From Gemelliphila palaticanis (GTDB lineage: Bacteria; Bacillota; Bacilli; Staphylococcales; Gemellaceae): a stretch of 64,000 nt of DNA. Both the position numbers and the translations under genes were made by a program. How positions within the stretch are numbered: position 1 is the first letter of the stretch; each line of letters opens with the position of its first letter. The stretch covers positions 1-64,000 of the forward strand of contig JACBYF010000005.1 in the NCBI GenBank assembly GCA_013415235.1, written 5' to 3'. A model generated the notes under the pieces. The model did not search any database, was not told where the DNA came from, and saw only the letters and a program-made list of their open reading frames with translations. Of the stretch, positions 36,143 to 45,218 are shown piece after piece.

Positions 36143-36850
36143 GTGAAAAAGTATGAACAAATAATAAATGATATAATATTGAAAATAGAAAGTGGGATAT
36201 TTAAAGAAGGAGAACAAATATACACAGAAAAAGAGATTAAAGATATCTATAATGTTAGTAGTACAACAGCGGTTAGAGTGTTAAATGAATTAGTAACGAG
36301 TGGTTATATTTATAGAGTTCAGGGAAAAGGTAGTTTTGTTAGTAAAACATTAGTTAATAAAAAAATATATTTCACAGAAAAAAATAATTTTAAACATTAT
36401 TTTAGTCCAAAAGATGTAGAAAAATCACAAGTTCTATCTGTAGACATAATAGAAGATGAAGAAATTTGTATAAAATTTTTAAACATTCGTTCACAAAAGT
36501 TAGTAAGGATAAAGAGGGTAAAGTTTATTTGTGATGTAAATTGGGCATATCAAATAAACTATATACCGTTAAGTTATCTCCCTGGTTTAGATATATCTGA
36601 TGTTGACAATTTTAAAGAATTGGCTACAATGATAAGAAAAAAATATAGAATAGATATTCATAAAGAAAAGTTTACTAAATCAATAAGTGTTACAATGGAT
36701 GCTCCTGATGAAATAAAGGAGTTAATAGCTCCAAACAACGAGCCATGTTTCGAATTTGATAGATGTACATATCATTCTAATGGCGATGTTTTTGAATATG
36801 TTAAGATATACATAAACTATAAATATTACAAAATAAAAATACACGACTAA
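36143..36850 (+). CDS. GntR/HutC-family transcriptional regulator
   Basis: 235 aa, GTG start with AGGATGTG upstream. N-terminal winged helix (about 1-68: IESGIFKEGEQIYTEKEI, then TTAVRVLNELVTSGYIYR and GKGSFV) and a C-terminal UTRA effector domain (about 80-235) that in relatives binds phosphosugars. It is divergent from the msmK copy 2-sialidase operon and shares a box with its promoter, so it is the leading candidate for local control, with GlcNAc-6-P, ManNAc-6-P or GlcN-6-P as possible effector (inference). Confidence 0.88.
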   Translation: MKKYEQIINDIILKIESGIFKEGEQIYTEKEIKDIYNVSSTTAVRVLNELVTSGYIYRVQGKGSFVSKTLVNKKIYFTEKNNFKHYFSPKDVEKSQVLSVDIIEDEEICIKFLNIRSQKLVRIKRVKFICDVNWAYQINYIPLSYLPGLDISDVDNFKELATMIRKKYRIDIHKEKFTKSISVTMDAPDEIKELIAPNNEPCFEFDRCTYHSNGDVFEYVKIYINYKYYKIKIHD

Positions 36851-36878
36851 AATATATGTCAAATATTAAGATAATTTA

Positions 36879-36898
36879 AGCTGGCTTTAGGGTCAGCT
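36879..36898 (+). terminator. Weak terminator after gntR
   Basis: A short AGCTG/CAGCT stem followed by AATTTATTTATATTTT. Weak, so some readthrough toward the S1-domain gene is likely. Confidence 0.4.
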
Positions 36899-36963
36899 AA
36901 TTTATTTATATTTTAAATTTATATGTTATAATTATTTATGTTTATTAAAAGAAGGTGATATAT

Positions 36964-37599
36964 TTGAATTTTAAAAAAGGTGAATCAGTATCAGGAAAAG
37001 TAATAGCTGTAGAAAATCACGGTATTACTTTAGAAATTGATGATGGAGTAAAAGGATTTTTACCTAAAGAAGCTATGCACATAAGTAAAAATAAAAAACT
37101 TACGGATATTTTTTCTTTAGATTATATAATAAAAGCTAATGTAGTAAACAAAAAGGCTGATTATTATACTTTGACCCAAAAAACAGTAATAAATACAGTA
37201 ATAAACAAAGAGACTCAAAAAAATAAAGCTCCCAAAAAAGAAGATAATATTAAAGAGCAAAAAACAAAACCTAAAAAGAAAAAAGAAGTAAAAAAAGAGC
37301 AAAAAATAAAAGAAACAAAAGTTAAAGCTACAGATAAGGAAGAAGAACTAGTTAATAACCCTACATTAAAAGATTTAAAAAAATTAAAAGCTATCGGGAA
37401 TCTAAAAATATCAGTGAAAAAATCGAATAGATTATATGATGAAACTCAAACATATCAATCAGAAAAAGAAGAAAAAGTATATTTAGAAGTTCCAGAAAAT
37501 TTTGTAGATAATATGATAGATAAATTTAAAGATAATAGTGATAGATTTGATAAATTAAAAGCTAGATTATTAGAAAGAGGGCTAATAGATGAAAATTAA
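36964..37599 (+). CDS. S1 RNA-binding domain protein (YabR-like)
   Basis: 211 aa from TTG at 36964, six bases after GAAGGTG; an in-frame GTG at 36955 is inside that ribosome binding site. Residues about 3-70 form an S1 OB-fold (GESVSGKVIAVENHGITLEI, then GVKGFLPKEA). The middle (about 80-135) is a Lys/Glu-rich unstructured linker and the C-terminus is helical. S1-type YabR sits before tilS in bacilli, as here. It overlaps tilS by 11 bp. Likely RNA or ribosome associated; exact role unknown. Confidence 0.82.
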   Translation: MNFKKGESVSGKVIAVENHGITLEIDDGVKGFLPKEAMHISKNKKLTDIFSLDYIIKANVVNKKADYYTLTQKTVINTVINKETQKNKAPKKEDNIKEQKTKPKKKKEVKKEQKIKETKVKATDKEEELVNNPTLKDLKKLKAIGNLKISVKKSNRLYDETQTYQSEKEEKVYLEVPENFVDNMIDKFKDNSDRFDKLKARLLERGLIDEN

Positions 37600-38908
37600 T
37601 TTACTTTGGCAACCGGAAGATAAAATAGCTTTAGCATTATCAGGTGGAGTAGATTCTGTAGTATTATTTCATCTGCTTGTAAATAAATATAAAGATAGTT
37701 ATAAAGAATTGGTAGTTTTCCACATAAATCACGGTTTACGTGTTGAATCTGAAGAAGAAGAGCTTTTTATAAGAACTCTTTGTGATAAATATAATGTGAA
37801 GTATTATATAGAAAAATTAAAGCTAAAAGATAAGACAAGAGATAGTCACATCTCCGAAGAAATGTATGCTAGAGAGCTTAGATATAAAGCATTTCGTGAA
37901 ATGGGAAAAAAAGAAAACATTACAACTATTTTAACGGCTCATCATAAAAATGATAATGTAGAAAATATAATAATGCGAATAATAACAGGACGCGGACTTA
38001 ATAGTGAGCTAGCTATATTGGAGAAGTCTATTATAGAAAATATGACTGTTTTAAGACCTTTGTTAACTACATTAAAAAGAGATATACAAAAATATGCCGA
38101 AGATAATAAAATCAAATATTATGAAGATGCCACAAATTATAATACAGAAGACTACACTAGAAATTATGTAAGACATAAAATAATACCAAATATAGAAGAT
38201 TTTTTAGATAGTAGTTTTGATAATATAATAAAATTTTCTAACAATTATAGAGAACTAAATTCAAATTTAAAAGATAACATAAAAGACTATGGTGAATTTT
38301 TAAATTTAGAAATTTTAAATAATAACGAAATAAAATTAGATTTTAATAAGTTTATATCTCTAAAAACATTAGAAAAAGAGTTTATTTTACTAGATATAAT
38401 AAAAAAATATTTTAATGTGCACGATGTTTCTAAAAGCTCAATAACATCTGTAATTGCTAATTTATCAAGGGTTAACGGCAATGCATCTTACGACCTAAAA
38501 GAAAATTTAAAAATAATTAAAGAATATGAAAGTATAAATATATGTAAAATTCAAAAAAAATGTTATAATGATAAGATAGAAATTACGGAAGATAGTTTAT
38601 TAAACGAATTTTCATGTGATTTTAAAGAAAATAAAATATTAATTACAAACTATAACGATAATGCTGAAATAGGATTTAACAAAAGTGATTTACCTATTTA
38701 TATAACTTCTAAACAAGATGGAGATAGAATAAAAAGAGGCAATATTACTAAAAAACTATCAAGACTATTTATTGATGAGAAAATTCCTCTAAGAAAAAGA
38801 GATTTTTTACCAATAATTAGGGATAAAGACGGGATTATTTTAGGTGTTTTGGGATTAGGAAAAGTAATTAATAAAACTAAATATGATTACTATATAAAAT
38901 TAAAATAA
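37589..38908 (+). CDS. tilS: tRNA(Ile)-lysidine synthase
   Basis: 439 aa. The PP-loop LALSGGVDSV lies near residue 16, then HINHGLR, and TAHHKNDNVEN-type N-type ATPase motifs. The C-terminal TilS domain has ITSKQDGDRIKR and KKLSRLFIDEKIPL. It makes lysidine at C34 of the minor tRNA-Ile so that AUA is read as Ile, an essential step, and AUA (ATA) codons are abundant in this genome. Overlaps yabR, followed 16 bp later by hpt. Confidence 0.96.
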   Translation: MKINLLWQPEDKIALALSGGVDSVVLFHLLVNKYKDSYKELVVFHINHGLRVESEEEELFIRTLCDKYNVKYYIEKLKLKDKTRDSHISEEMYARELRYKAFREMGKKENITTILTAHHKNDNVENIIMRIITGRGLNSELAILEKSIIENMTVLRPLLTTLKRDIQKYAEDNKIKYYEDATNYNTEDYTRNYVRHKIIPNIEDFLDSSFDNIIKFSNNYRELNSNLKDNIKDYGEFLNLEILNNNEIKLDFNKFISLKTLEKEFILLDIIKKYFNVHDVSKSSITSVIANLSRVNGNASYDLKENLKIIKEYESINICKIQKKCYNDKIEITEDSLLNEFSCDFKENKILITNYNDNAEIGFNKSDLPIYITSKQDGDRIKRGNITKKLSRLFIDEKIPLRKRDFLPIIRDKDGIILGVLGLGKVINKTKYDYYIKLK

Positions 38909-38924
38909 CGAGAGGATTTAAATA

Positions 38925-39476
38925 GTGGAAAATTTAAGAAAAGATATCGAAAAAGTTTTATTTAGTCATGAAGAAATAGTTATAGCTTCAAAAAGAATAG
39001 CAAAAGAAATAGAAGAAGACTATAAAGATAAAGAAAAAGAGCCAGTACTATTATGTACCTTAAAAGGAGCGCTACCTTTTATGGCTGAACTTATGAAACA
39101 TATAGATATTCATGTAGTTACAGACTTTATAGATGTTGCTAGTTATCACGGTGGAACAGAATCTACAGGTAGCATAATCTTAAGAAAAGATGTAACTATG
39201 GATTTAGAAAATAGAGATGTAATAGTAGTAGAAGATATAGTAGACACAGGACGTACACTAAATCATTTACTTAACTATTTAAGAGAGCGTAACGTTAAAA
39301 GTGTTGCGTGTGCATCTTTAGTAGATAAACCAGAAGCACGTTTAGTAGATGTTCAAGCAGAGTATGTAGGAATAGAATCACCAAATGAATTTTTAGTAGG
39401 ATTTGGATTAGACTACGAAGAAAAATATAGAAACTTACCTTACATAGGAGTTCTAAAACCAGAAATATATAGTTAA
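38925..39476 (+). CDS. hpt: Hypoxanthine phosphoribosyltransferase
   Basis: 183 aa, GTG start with GAGAGG. The PRPP-binding motif VIVVEDIVDTGRT is at about residues 105-117, CTLKGALPFMAEL is the loop near the active site, and VGFGLDYEEKYRNLPYIG is the C-terminal family signature. Salvages hypoxanthine and guanine. Located between tilS and ftsH, as in bacilli, and likely the same operon. Confidence 0.96.
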   Translation: MENLRKDIEKVLFSHEEIVIASKRIAKEIEEDYKDKEKEPVLLCTLKGALPFMAELMKHIDIHVVTDFIDVASYHGGTESTGSIILRKDVTMDLENRDVIVVEDIVDTGRTLNHLLNYLRERNVKSVACASLVDKPEARLVDVQAEYVGIESPNEFLVGFGLDYEEKYRNLPYIGVLKPEIYS

Positions 39477-39500
39477 TAAAAATAGGAGGTTATTCAATAT

Positions 39501-41591
39501 ATGAATAATAATAGAAAGAATTCTACACTAACTATATTAGCTATGATTTTAGTTTCTTTAGGAATATTTGCATATTTCCAAAAAGATTTTAATACGAGTG
39601 TAGAAAATCTTACGTATACAGAGTTTGTTAAAAAGTACGACAAACAAGAACTTGAAGAAATAGTTATTCAAGAAAGTGAACAAGGTACTATTAATTCTGT
39701 AACAGGTAAAATAAAAAATAGTAATAAAAACTTTAAAGCGACAATATCATCAAACGATAAAAAATTGTGGGATGAATTTAATGAAAAAGCTAAAAATGGT
39801 CAAGTAAATATAAAAGAATTTAAAGCAGCCGAAAAAACTAATCAAATTTTAAGTTTCTTAGGAAGTTTCTTACCATTTATAATAATGATAGGTCTATTAT
39901 TCTTCTTTATGAACCAGATGCAAGGTGGTGGTGGAGGTAAAGTAATGAACTTCCAAAAATCTAAAGCAAGAAAAATAGAAGGCGATGAAGCAAAAGTAAC
40001 ATTTGATGATGTTGCAGGTTGCGATGAAGAGAAACAAGAATTAGCAGAAATGGTTGAATTCTTAAAAGATCATCGTAAATTTACGAAAATGGGAGCTAAA
40101 ATCCCTAAAGGTGTTTTACTAGAGGGTCCTCCGGGAACAGGTAAAACTTTATTAGCAAGAGCAGTAGCAGGAGAGGCTAAAGTACCATTCTTCTCAATTT
40201 CAGGATCAGACTTCGTAGAGATGTTCGTAGGGGTTGGAGCTAGTCGTGTGCGTGATTTATTCAAAGAAGCTGTAAAAAGTGCTCCATGTATTATCTTTAT
40301 TGATGAGATAGATGCTGTCGGAAGAAAACGTGGAAGTGGAGTAGGTGGAGGAAACGATGAACGTGAACAAACACTTAACCAATTACTAGTTGAAATGGAC
40401 GGTTTCGAAGGAGATAAAGGAATTATAGTTATAGCTGCTACTAACCGAGCAGATGTATTAGATAGTGCTTTAAGAAGACCAGGACGTTTTGATAGACAAA
40501 TTAAAGTTTCAACACCAGATGTAAAAGGTCGTGAAGCTATTCTTAAAGTTCATGCTAAAAATAAACCTTTAGCAAAAGAAGTAGAGTTAAGAAGTATCGC
40601 AGAAAAAACTCCGGGATTCTCTGGGGCAGATTTAGCAAACTTGCTTAATGAAGCGGCTTTACTTGCAGCTCGTGAAAATAAAAAAGAGATTGACAAAGCT
40701 GACTTAGATGAAGCTATGGACAGAGTAATAGGTGGTCCAGCTAAACGTAGTAGAGTTTATACAGAAAAAGAAAAACGTTTAGTAGCTTATCACGAAGCGG
40801 GGCACGCAATAGTAGGTATGGTACTTGATAGTGCTGATAAAGTTCAAAAAGTAACTATAATCCCTCGTGGAGATGCTGGTGGATATAATCTAATGATACC
40901 AGAAGAAGAAAAATACTTTATGACAAAAACAGATCTTACAGATAAAATTTGTGGTCTTTTAGGTGGTAGAGCAGCAGAACAAATCTTCTTTAATGAAGTA
41001 TCAACAGGAGCTCACAACGACTTTGAGCGAGTAACAGCAATAGCAAGAGCTATGGTTACAGAATACGGTATGAGTGATAAGATAGGGCCAATGCAGTTCC
41101 CTTATAACGATCCTTATACAGGACGTCAATTATCTAGTATAGGTAACTACTCAGAAGAAATATTAAGAGATATAGATTCAGAAGTACGTCGTATAGTAAC
41201 AGAAAACTATTCTAAAGTTTTACATTTAATCGAAACTCATAGAGAAAAATTAGAATTAATAGCACAAACATTAATGAAAGTTGAAACTATTGATAGAAAA
41301 GAAATTGTTTCTCTATACGAATTTGGAAAAATGCCAAACGAATTAGATGAAGAAACAGCAGAAAAATTAGATAAAATAGTAAACAAAAAATACTATGAAG
41401 AATTAGCTAAAGAAAAAGCTAAAAAAGAAGCTGAAAAATCTAAAGAACAAGAAGAATTAGCAGAAGAAGTACAAGAAGAATCAACAGAAGTTGAAGTTTC
41501 AGAAGACAAATCTGAGGTTGTTTCAGAAGATGAATCAGTAGAAGAAAACAAAGAAACAAAAGAAGAAGATAACAAAAAAGCCGAGTTATAA
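39501..41591 (+). CDS. ftsH: ATP-dependent zinc metalloprotease FtsH
   Basis: 696 aa. Two membrane helices (about 8-25 and 115-137) flank an outside domain. AAA+ module: Walker A GPPGTGKT (209-216), Walker B IIFIDEID and the second region of homology up to [10 protein letters not shown]. The peptidase site is HEAGH. The tail (about 625-696) is very Glu/Lys/Ser-rich. Degrades membrane and short-lived proteins. Its TAA stop (41589-41591) is exactly the target duplication of an IS element, so the coding frame is intact but the natural terminator hairpin is split. Confidence 0.97.
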   Translation: MNNNRKNSTLTILAMILVSLGIFAYFQKDFNTSVENLTYTEFVKKYDKQELEEIVIQESEQGTINSVTGKIKNSNKNFKATISSNDKKLWDEFNEKAKNGQVNIKEFKAAEKTNQILSFLGSFLPFIIMIGLLFFFMNQMQGGGGGKVMNFQKSKARKIEGDEAKVTFDDVAGCDEEKQELAEMVEFLKDHRKFTKMGAKIPKGVLLEGPPGTGKTLLARAVAGEAKVPFFSISGSDFVEMFVGVGASRVRDLFKEAVKSAPCIIFIDEIDAVGRKRGSGVGGGNDEREQTLNQLLVEMDGFEGDKGIIVIAATNRADVLDSALRRPGRFDRQIKVSTPDVKGREAILKVHAKNKPLAKEVELRSIAEKTPGFSGADLANLLNEAALLAARENKKEIDKADLDEAMDRVIGGPAKRSRVYTEKEKRLVAYHEAGHAIVGMVLDSADKVQKVTIIPRGDAGGYNLMIPEEEKYFMTKTDLTDKICGLLGGRAAEQIFFNEVSTGAHNDFERVTAIARAMVTEYGMSDKIGPMQFPYNDPYTGRQLSSIGNYSEEILRDIDSEVRRIVTENYSKVLHLIETHREKLELIAQTLMKVETIDRKEIVSLYEFGKMPNELDEETAEKLDKIVNKKYYEELAKEKAKKEAEKSKEQEELAEEVQEESTEVEVSEDKSEVVSEDESVEENKETKEEDNKKAEL

Positions 41592-41598
41592 TGTTATG

Positions 41599-41633
41599 AA
41601 CCCCAAAAGTTGGACAAACCAACTGGAGGGGTT
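41599..41633 (+). promoter_or_regulatory. Hairpin at the IS left end that includes the orfA ribosome binding site
   Basis: AACCCC (41599-41604) pairs with GGGGTT (41628-41633), and GTTGG (41609-41613) with CCAAC (41619-41623), followed by TTTATT. The GGAGGGG of orfA lies in the right arm, so transcripts entering from ftsH would fold and hide it. It can also act as a terminator. Confidence 0.6.
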
Positions 41634-41638
41634 TTATT

Positions 41639-42151
41639 ATGTCAAAATTAACAAGAGAAGAAAAAATAGAAATGTACAAAAAAAGGAAAATAGGAGTAAC
41701 TATTACAAGTTTGTCGAAAGAATATAAAATTAATAAAGAAAATATTGCATACTTAATAAAATTAATAGATTATAATGGAATAGATATACTAAGAAACGGA
41801 AAAAACCGCTATTATGAGCCTCAATTAAAAGAAGAAATAATTAACAGAGTATTGATTGATAAAAAGTCTCTCAGGCAAACGGCTATAGAATATGGCTTAC
41901 TAAATAAAGGGATATTATATAATTGGATTAAAAAATATAAAGAAATGGGTTATAATATAGTTGAGAAACCGAAAGGACGACCTACTATGAAAACAAATAA
42001 ACAAATTAAGGAAATTAACCCAAATGACAAAGAAGCTTTACTAAAACAGAAAGAAAAGGAAATACTGTACCTAAAGGCAGAGAATGAATACCTAAAAAAG
42101 TTACATGCTGTAATTCAAGCAAAAGAAAAGCAACAACAGAAGAAAAAGTAA
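41639..42151 (+). CDS. IS3-family transposase OrfA
   Basis: 170 aa. Two helix-turn-helix units (about 5-55 and 60-105: SLRQTAIEYGLLNKGILYNWIKKY) bind the IS ends. A leucine-zipper region (about 135-160: LLKQKEKEILYLKAENEYLKKL) allows oligomerisation. The gene ends AAG AAA AAG TAA (42140-42151), an A-rich run suited to -1 slippage into orfB. Confidence 0.92.
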   Translation: MSKLTREEKIEMYKKRKIGVTITSLSKEYKINKENIAYLIKLIDYNGIDILRNGKNRYYEPQLKEEIINRVLIDKKSLRQTAIEYGLLNKGILYNWIKKYKEMGYNIVEKPKGRPTMKTNKQIKEINPNDKEALLKQKEKEILYLKAENEYLKKLHAVIQAKEKQQQKKK

Positions 42152-43038
42152 CGATAGTATATGAATTACAGCATAAATATCCATTAAATATACTTTTAAA
42201 AATTTCAGGGATAAAACGTTCAACATACTATTATAATATTTCTAAAGTTAATAAAGATATGAAAAATGATGAGATTATGAATAAAATAATTGAAATATTT
42301 TATGAGCATAGTAAACTATACGGATATAGAAGAATAACGTTAGAGCTAGAGAGACAAGGATATAAAGTAAATCACAAAAAAGTACAAAGACTTATGAAAA
42401 TTATGGGCCTTTACGCTAAAGTTCCTAGAGCTAAATATAAGTCATATAAAGGTAACTATAATAATAAATGCAGTAATAGATTATTAGAAAAACAAGAATT
42501 AGAGAATCATATTATTTATAAGAGAAATTTCAAAACAAATCGATGTAATGAAGTATGGTCTACTGATGTTAGTGAATTTCATATAGCTAGTGGAAAACTT
42601 TATTTATCAACAATAATAGATATACACAATCGAGAAATTGTAGCATATAATATTTCTAAAACACCTAACTATGAGCAAATTAAAGCTATGCTTAATGAAG
42701 CCTTTGAAAGGTTTGATGACTTAGACGATATAATACTACATTCTGATCAGGGCTGGCAATATCAAATGAGAGATTATCAGGAACAATTACAAAATAGAAA
42801 TATCATTCAATCTATGTCTAGAAAAGGCAACTGTTTAGATAATTCACCTATAGAAAACTTCTTTGGAATTATGAAAAATGAGATGTTTTATGGTAACGAG
42901 TATAAGTTTGATAGTTTAGAAGATTTGCGTATAGCTATGGAACATTATATTGAATACTATAATACTAAAAGAATAAGTTTAAAATTAAAAGGACATACTC
43001 CTGTTGAATTCAGAAATATGTCCAATACTAATATTTAA
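42142..43038 (+). CDS. IS3-family transposase OrfB (DDE integrase)
   Basis: Read in the -1 frame from the slippery run near 42142; the first ATG is at 42259, but homology-like sequence (EKVTIVYELQHKYPLNILLKI) continues upstream of it. rve core with VWSTDVSEF (Asp1), ILHSDQGWQYQ (Asp2) and SPIENFFGIMKNEMF (Glu) intact. C-terminal HYIEYYNTKRI-x-LKLKGHTPVEFR is typical. Made as an OrfAB fusion transposase. Confidence 0.92.
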   Translation, partial: EKVTIVYELQHKYPLNILLKISGIKRSTYYYNISKVNKDMKNDEIMNKIIEIFYEHSKLYGYRRITLELERQGYKVNHKKVQRLMKIMGLYAKVPRAKYKSYKGNYNNKCSNRLLEKQELENHIIYKRNFKTNRCNEVWSTDVSEFHIASGKLYLSTIIDIHNREIVAYNISKTPNYEQIKAMLNEAFERFDDLDDIILHSDQGWQYQMRDYQEQLQNRNIIQSMSRKGNCLDNSPIENFFGIMKNEMFYGNEYKFDSLEDLRIAMEHYIEYYNTKRISLKLKGHTPVEFRNMSNTNI

Positions 43039-43100
43039 TTTTTATGTCCAATTAATTGGGGTCATCACATAAACTAGGTTTTTTTATTGATTTATAAAGG

Positions 43101-43316
43101 TTATTTATCTTTGAACTTATAAATATTATTAGGTTTGTTAGAAAATATAGTAATAATATCTATAGTAGTAATTAAATATGTATTGTATTGGAATATTAAC
43201 ATAAAAATTAAAGTAACAATATTTATTCCTAAAATAAATTTATTTATTATATAAAATTCTTTTCACACTTTATTAAAAAATTTTTGTTGTTGAAAATAAA
43301 AGTAATCTTTATACAT
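43101..43316 (-). pseudogene. Possible small membrane protein broken by TGA
   Basis: Minus-strand ATG (43314-43316) opens a 71-codon frame with one in-frame TGA (43263-43265), where Trp (TGG) would fit: NKV*KEFYII. The remainder is hydrophobic (GINIVTLIFMLIFQYNTYLI). There is no good ribosome binding site. It lies in the 310-bp stretch between the IS and the next gene, which otherwise shows only AT-rich DNA and the right half of the ftsH terminator (43070-43085). Confidence 0.3.
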
Positions 43317-43442
43317 GTTAGTGTTATAACTATAGATTTTGTTGTTGTTTTTTCATGATATATTTTAATTGTAAACTAAATGCATTATAGAAGTAAATTT
43401 TTATTTTATAATACATGTCTTATTGCCAAGGGGGAATTTATT

Positions 43443-43631
43443 ATGAAAAGTAAGGTATTAAAATTGAATGTGTTAGCTGTGTTATTGCTTATAGTTGCTA
43501 TGTATTTTTATTTATATACAGATAAAAACCACATAGGTTTAATATTTAATTTAATGATGATTCCACTATATTACGAAGATAAAAAGTTAAAAAATGAAGA
43601 AAAAATAACTAAAGAAGATGACTGTTTTTAG
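43443..43631 (+). CDS. Small two-helix membrane protein
   Basis: 62 aa. Start taken at ATG 43443 because AAGGGGG lies about 8 bp upstream; an upstream in-frame ATG (43380) has none. Two hydrophobic segments (about 6-24 and 32-44), then a Lys/Glu-rich tail. Not recognised. The stop codon is inside the terminator hairpin. Confidence 0.6.
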   Translation: MKSKVLKLNVLAVLLLIVAMYFYLYTDKNHIGLIFNLMMIPLYYEDKKLKNEEKITKEDDCF

Positions 43632-43638
43632 TCATCTT
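43615..43638 (+). terminator. Terminator
   Basis: A 9-bp stem AAGATGACT/AGTCATCTT (43615-43623, 43630-43638) followed by TTTTTTATTTT. Confidence 0.85.
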
Positions 43639-43775
43639 TTTTATTTTAATTAGTTTACTTGTATAATAGATTTTGAATATTAATTACTATATTTTATTTA
43701 ATATCTCTAATCCCCCAACCTTGTAAATGAAAATTTTTCATAGTAAAATTAAAATATTATAATTAGGAGTTAGTT

Positions 43776-45209
43776 ATGGATAAAATTAAATTTTATAGAG
43801 AAAAATTTAGAGATTTTGCGAATAAAAATAATATAAATATAACCCAGGAAATATTAGAAATATTTAAAAATGATGATTTAGAACTAATTTATAATGAATT
43901 AAAAAAACTTAATAAGAATAGTTTAAATGATTATTTGGAACTTATTTGTGAAGATTTGATAATTAATGGTATTTCTAAAATCGAGCGTAGTGGAATGAAG
44001 TTAGGACTTCATAGAATGGAAGAAATTTTAAAACTTTTTGGCAATCCTGAAAAAAAATTAAAAGTAATTCATATAGCAGGTACTAATGGCAAAGGGTCAG
44101 TAAGTTCTTATTTGCGAACAGTTTTAAGTCAAAAATATAAAGTTGGTATGTATTCTAGTCCTGGAATGATAAGTTTTAATGACAGAATTAGAATAAATGA
44201 TGACTTTATAACTTATCAAGAAATGTATAGTTTATATAAAAATGTATGGGATAAGTGGCTAGAAAATAACCCTAACAGCAACGATAATTTATCTTTCTTT
44301 GAAATATTGACGGTAGTTTCTTTAATTTACTTCGAAAAAAATAATGTTGATTTTGTAATAATGGAAGTAGGGTTAGGTGGTCGTTATGATGGAACTAATA
44401 TTTTTGCGAAAAAAGAATTGTCGATAATAACGAAGATAGGTTTAGATCATACTGATATTTTAGGAGATACTTTAGAGAAAATAGCCTATGAAAAAGCAGG
44501 TATAATTCAACAATATGATGAAGTAATATGTTATCCTGCTAAACGAGAAGTTTTGGATGTTATCTCTAATGTAGCAAAAGAAAAAAATGCGAATATGACA
44601 ATTTTAAATAGTAATGATATAAAAGATTACAATTTATTTGCGAAATATAGTGTCTTTTCTTACAAAGATTATAATAATCTAAAGATAAAAATGTTAGGAG
44701 AACATCAAATATACAATGCTTGTTTATCGCTACTAGCCCTAGAAAATATGCAAAAAAGAAATATTATTAATTTAACTGATGACCAAATAAGAAAAGGTAT
44801 AGAAAATACTGTTTGGTCAGGAAGATTAGAATGGCTAACTGACAATATTTTAATAGATGGAGCTCACAATATAGACGGGGTAACTAGTCTTATAAATTAT
44901 TTAGAAAAACAAAAATATAAAAAGTTAAAAATTTTATTAGGAATTTTAACGGATAAAGATTATAAAGAAATGATTACGATACTAGAAAATTTAGATGCCA
45001 ACTTTTACTTAACAAAAGTTCCGATAGAAATAAAAAAATCATCAACAGAAGATTTGAAAAATAGCTTTGTAAAAAAAGTAGAGGTTATAGATGATTATAA
45101 AGAAGCTGTAACTACTATATTAAAAGATTTAAAGCAAGATGAAATTTTATTAATAACAGGGTCACTATATTTAATATCTGCAGTAAGAAAATTTATATTA
45201 GAAAATTAG
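43776..45209 (+). CDS. folC: Folylpolyglutamate/dihydrofolate synthase
   Basis: 477 aa, Mur-ligase fold. ATP loop HIAGTNGKGSVSSYL near residue 108, SSPGMISFNDRIRIN, MEVGLGGRYDGTNIF, and the second-domain WSGRLEWL and DGAHNIDG. It adds Glu to dihydropteroate and to folates. It has an N-terminal extension of about 65 residues before the usual start (YLELICEDL), longer than common FolC of about 420-430 aa. It is followed by folP 9 bp later in one operon. Confidence 0.93.
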   Translation: MDKIKFYREKFRDFANKNNINITQEILEIFKNDDLELIYNELKKLNKNSLNDYLELICEDLIINGISKIERSGMKLGLHRMEEILKLFGNPEKKLKVIHIAGTNGKGSVSSYLRTVLSQKYKVGMYSSPGMISFNDRIRINDDFITYQEMYSLYKNVWDKWLENNPNSNDNLSFFEILTVVSLIYFEKNNVDFVIMEVGLGGRYDGTNIFAKKELSIITKIGLDHTDILGDTLEKIAYEKAGIIQQYDEVICYPAKREVLDVISNVAKEKNANMTILNSNDIKDYNLFAKYSVFSYKDYNNLKIKMLGEHQIYNACLSLLALENMQKRNIINLTDDQIRKGIENTVWSGRLEWLTDNILIDGAHNIDGVTSLINYLEKQKYKKLKILLGILTDKDYKEMITILENLDANFYLTKVPIEIKKSSTEDLKNSFVKKVEVIDDYKEAVTTILKDLKQDEILLITGSLYLISAVRKFILEN

Positions 45210-45218
45210 AGGATAAAA

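Larger units (their letters stand above)
41592..43069 (+). mobile_element. IS3-family (IS150-like) insertion sequence, intact
   Basis: 1478 bp. Ends are imperfect inverted repeats of about 25 bp starting TGTTATGAACCCC at left and TGTGATGACCCC (reverse strand) at right, both continuing to TTGGACA, with TG...CA termini. A 3-bp TAA duplication flanks it (41589-41591 and 43070-43072). It carries two overlapping ORFs in the -1 relation typical of the family. Same orientation as ftsH. All catalytic residues present, so it may be active. Confidence 0.93.

Noticed and set aside
36955..36963. GTG start (36955) for the S1-domain protein
   Set aside because: It overlaps the GAAGGTG ribosome binding site; TTG at 36964 gives correct spacing.
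43101..43316. Selenocysteine or TGA-Trp reading through 43263
   Set aside because: There is no SECIS-like element, and TGA is used as a stop elsewhere in the window (no alternative code). A pseudogene or chance ORF is simpler.
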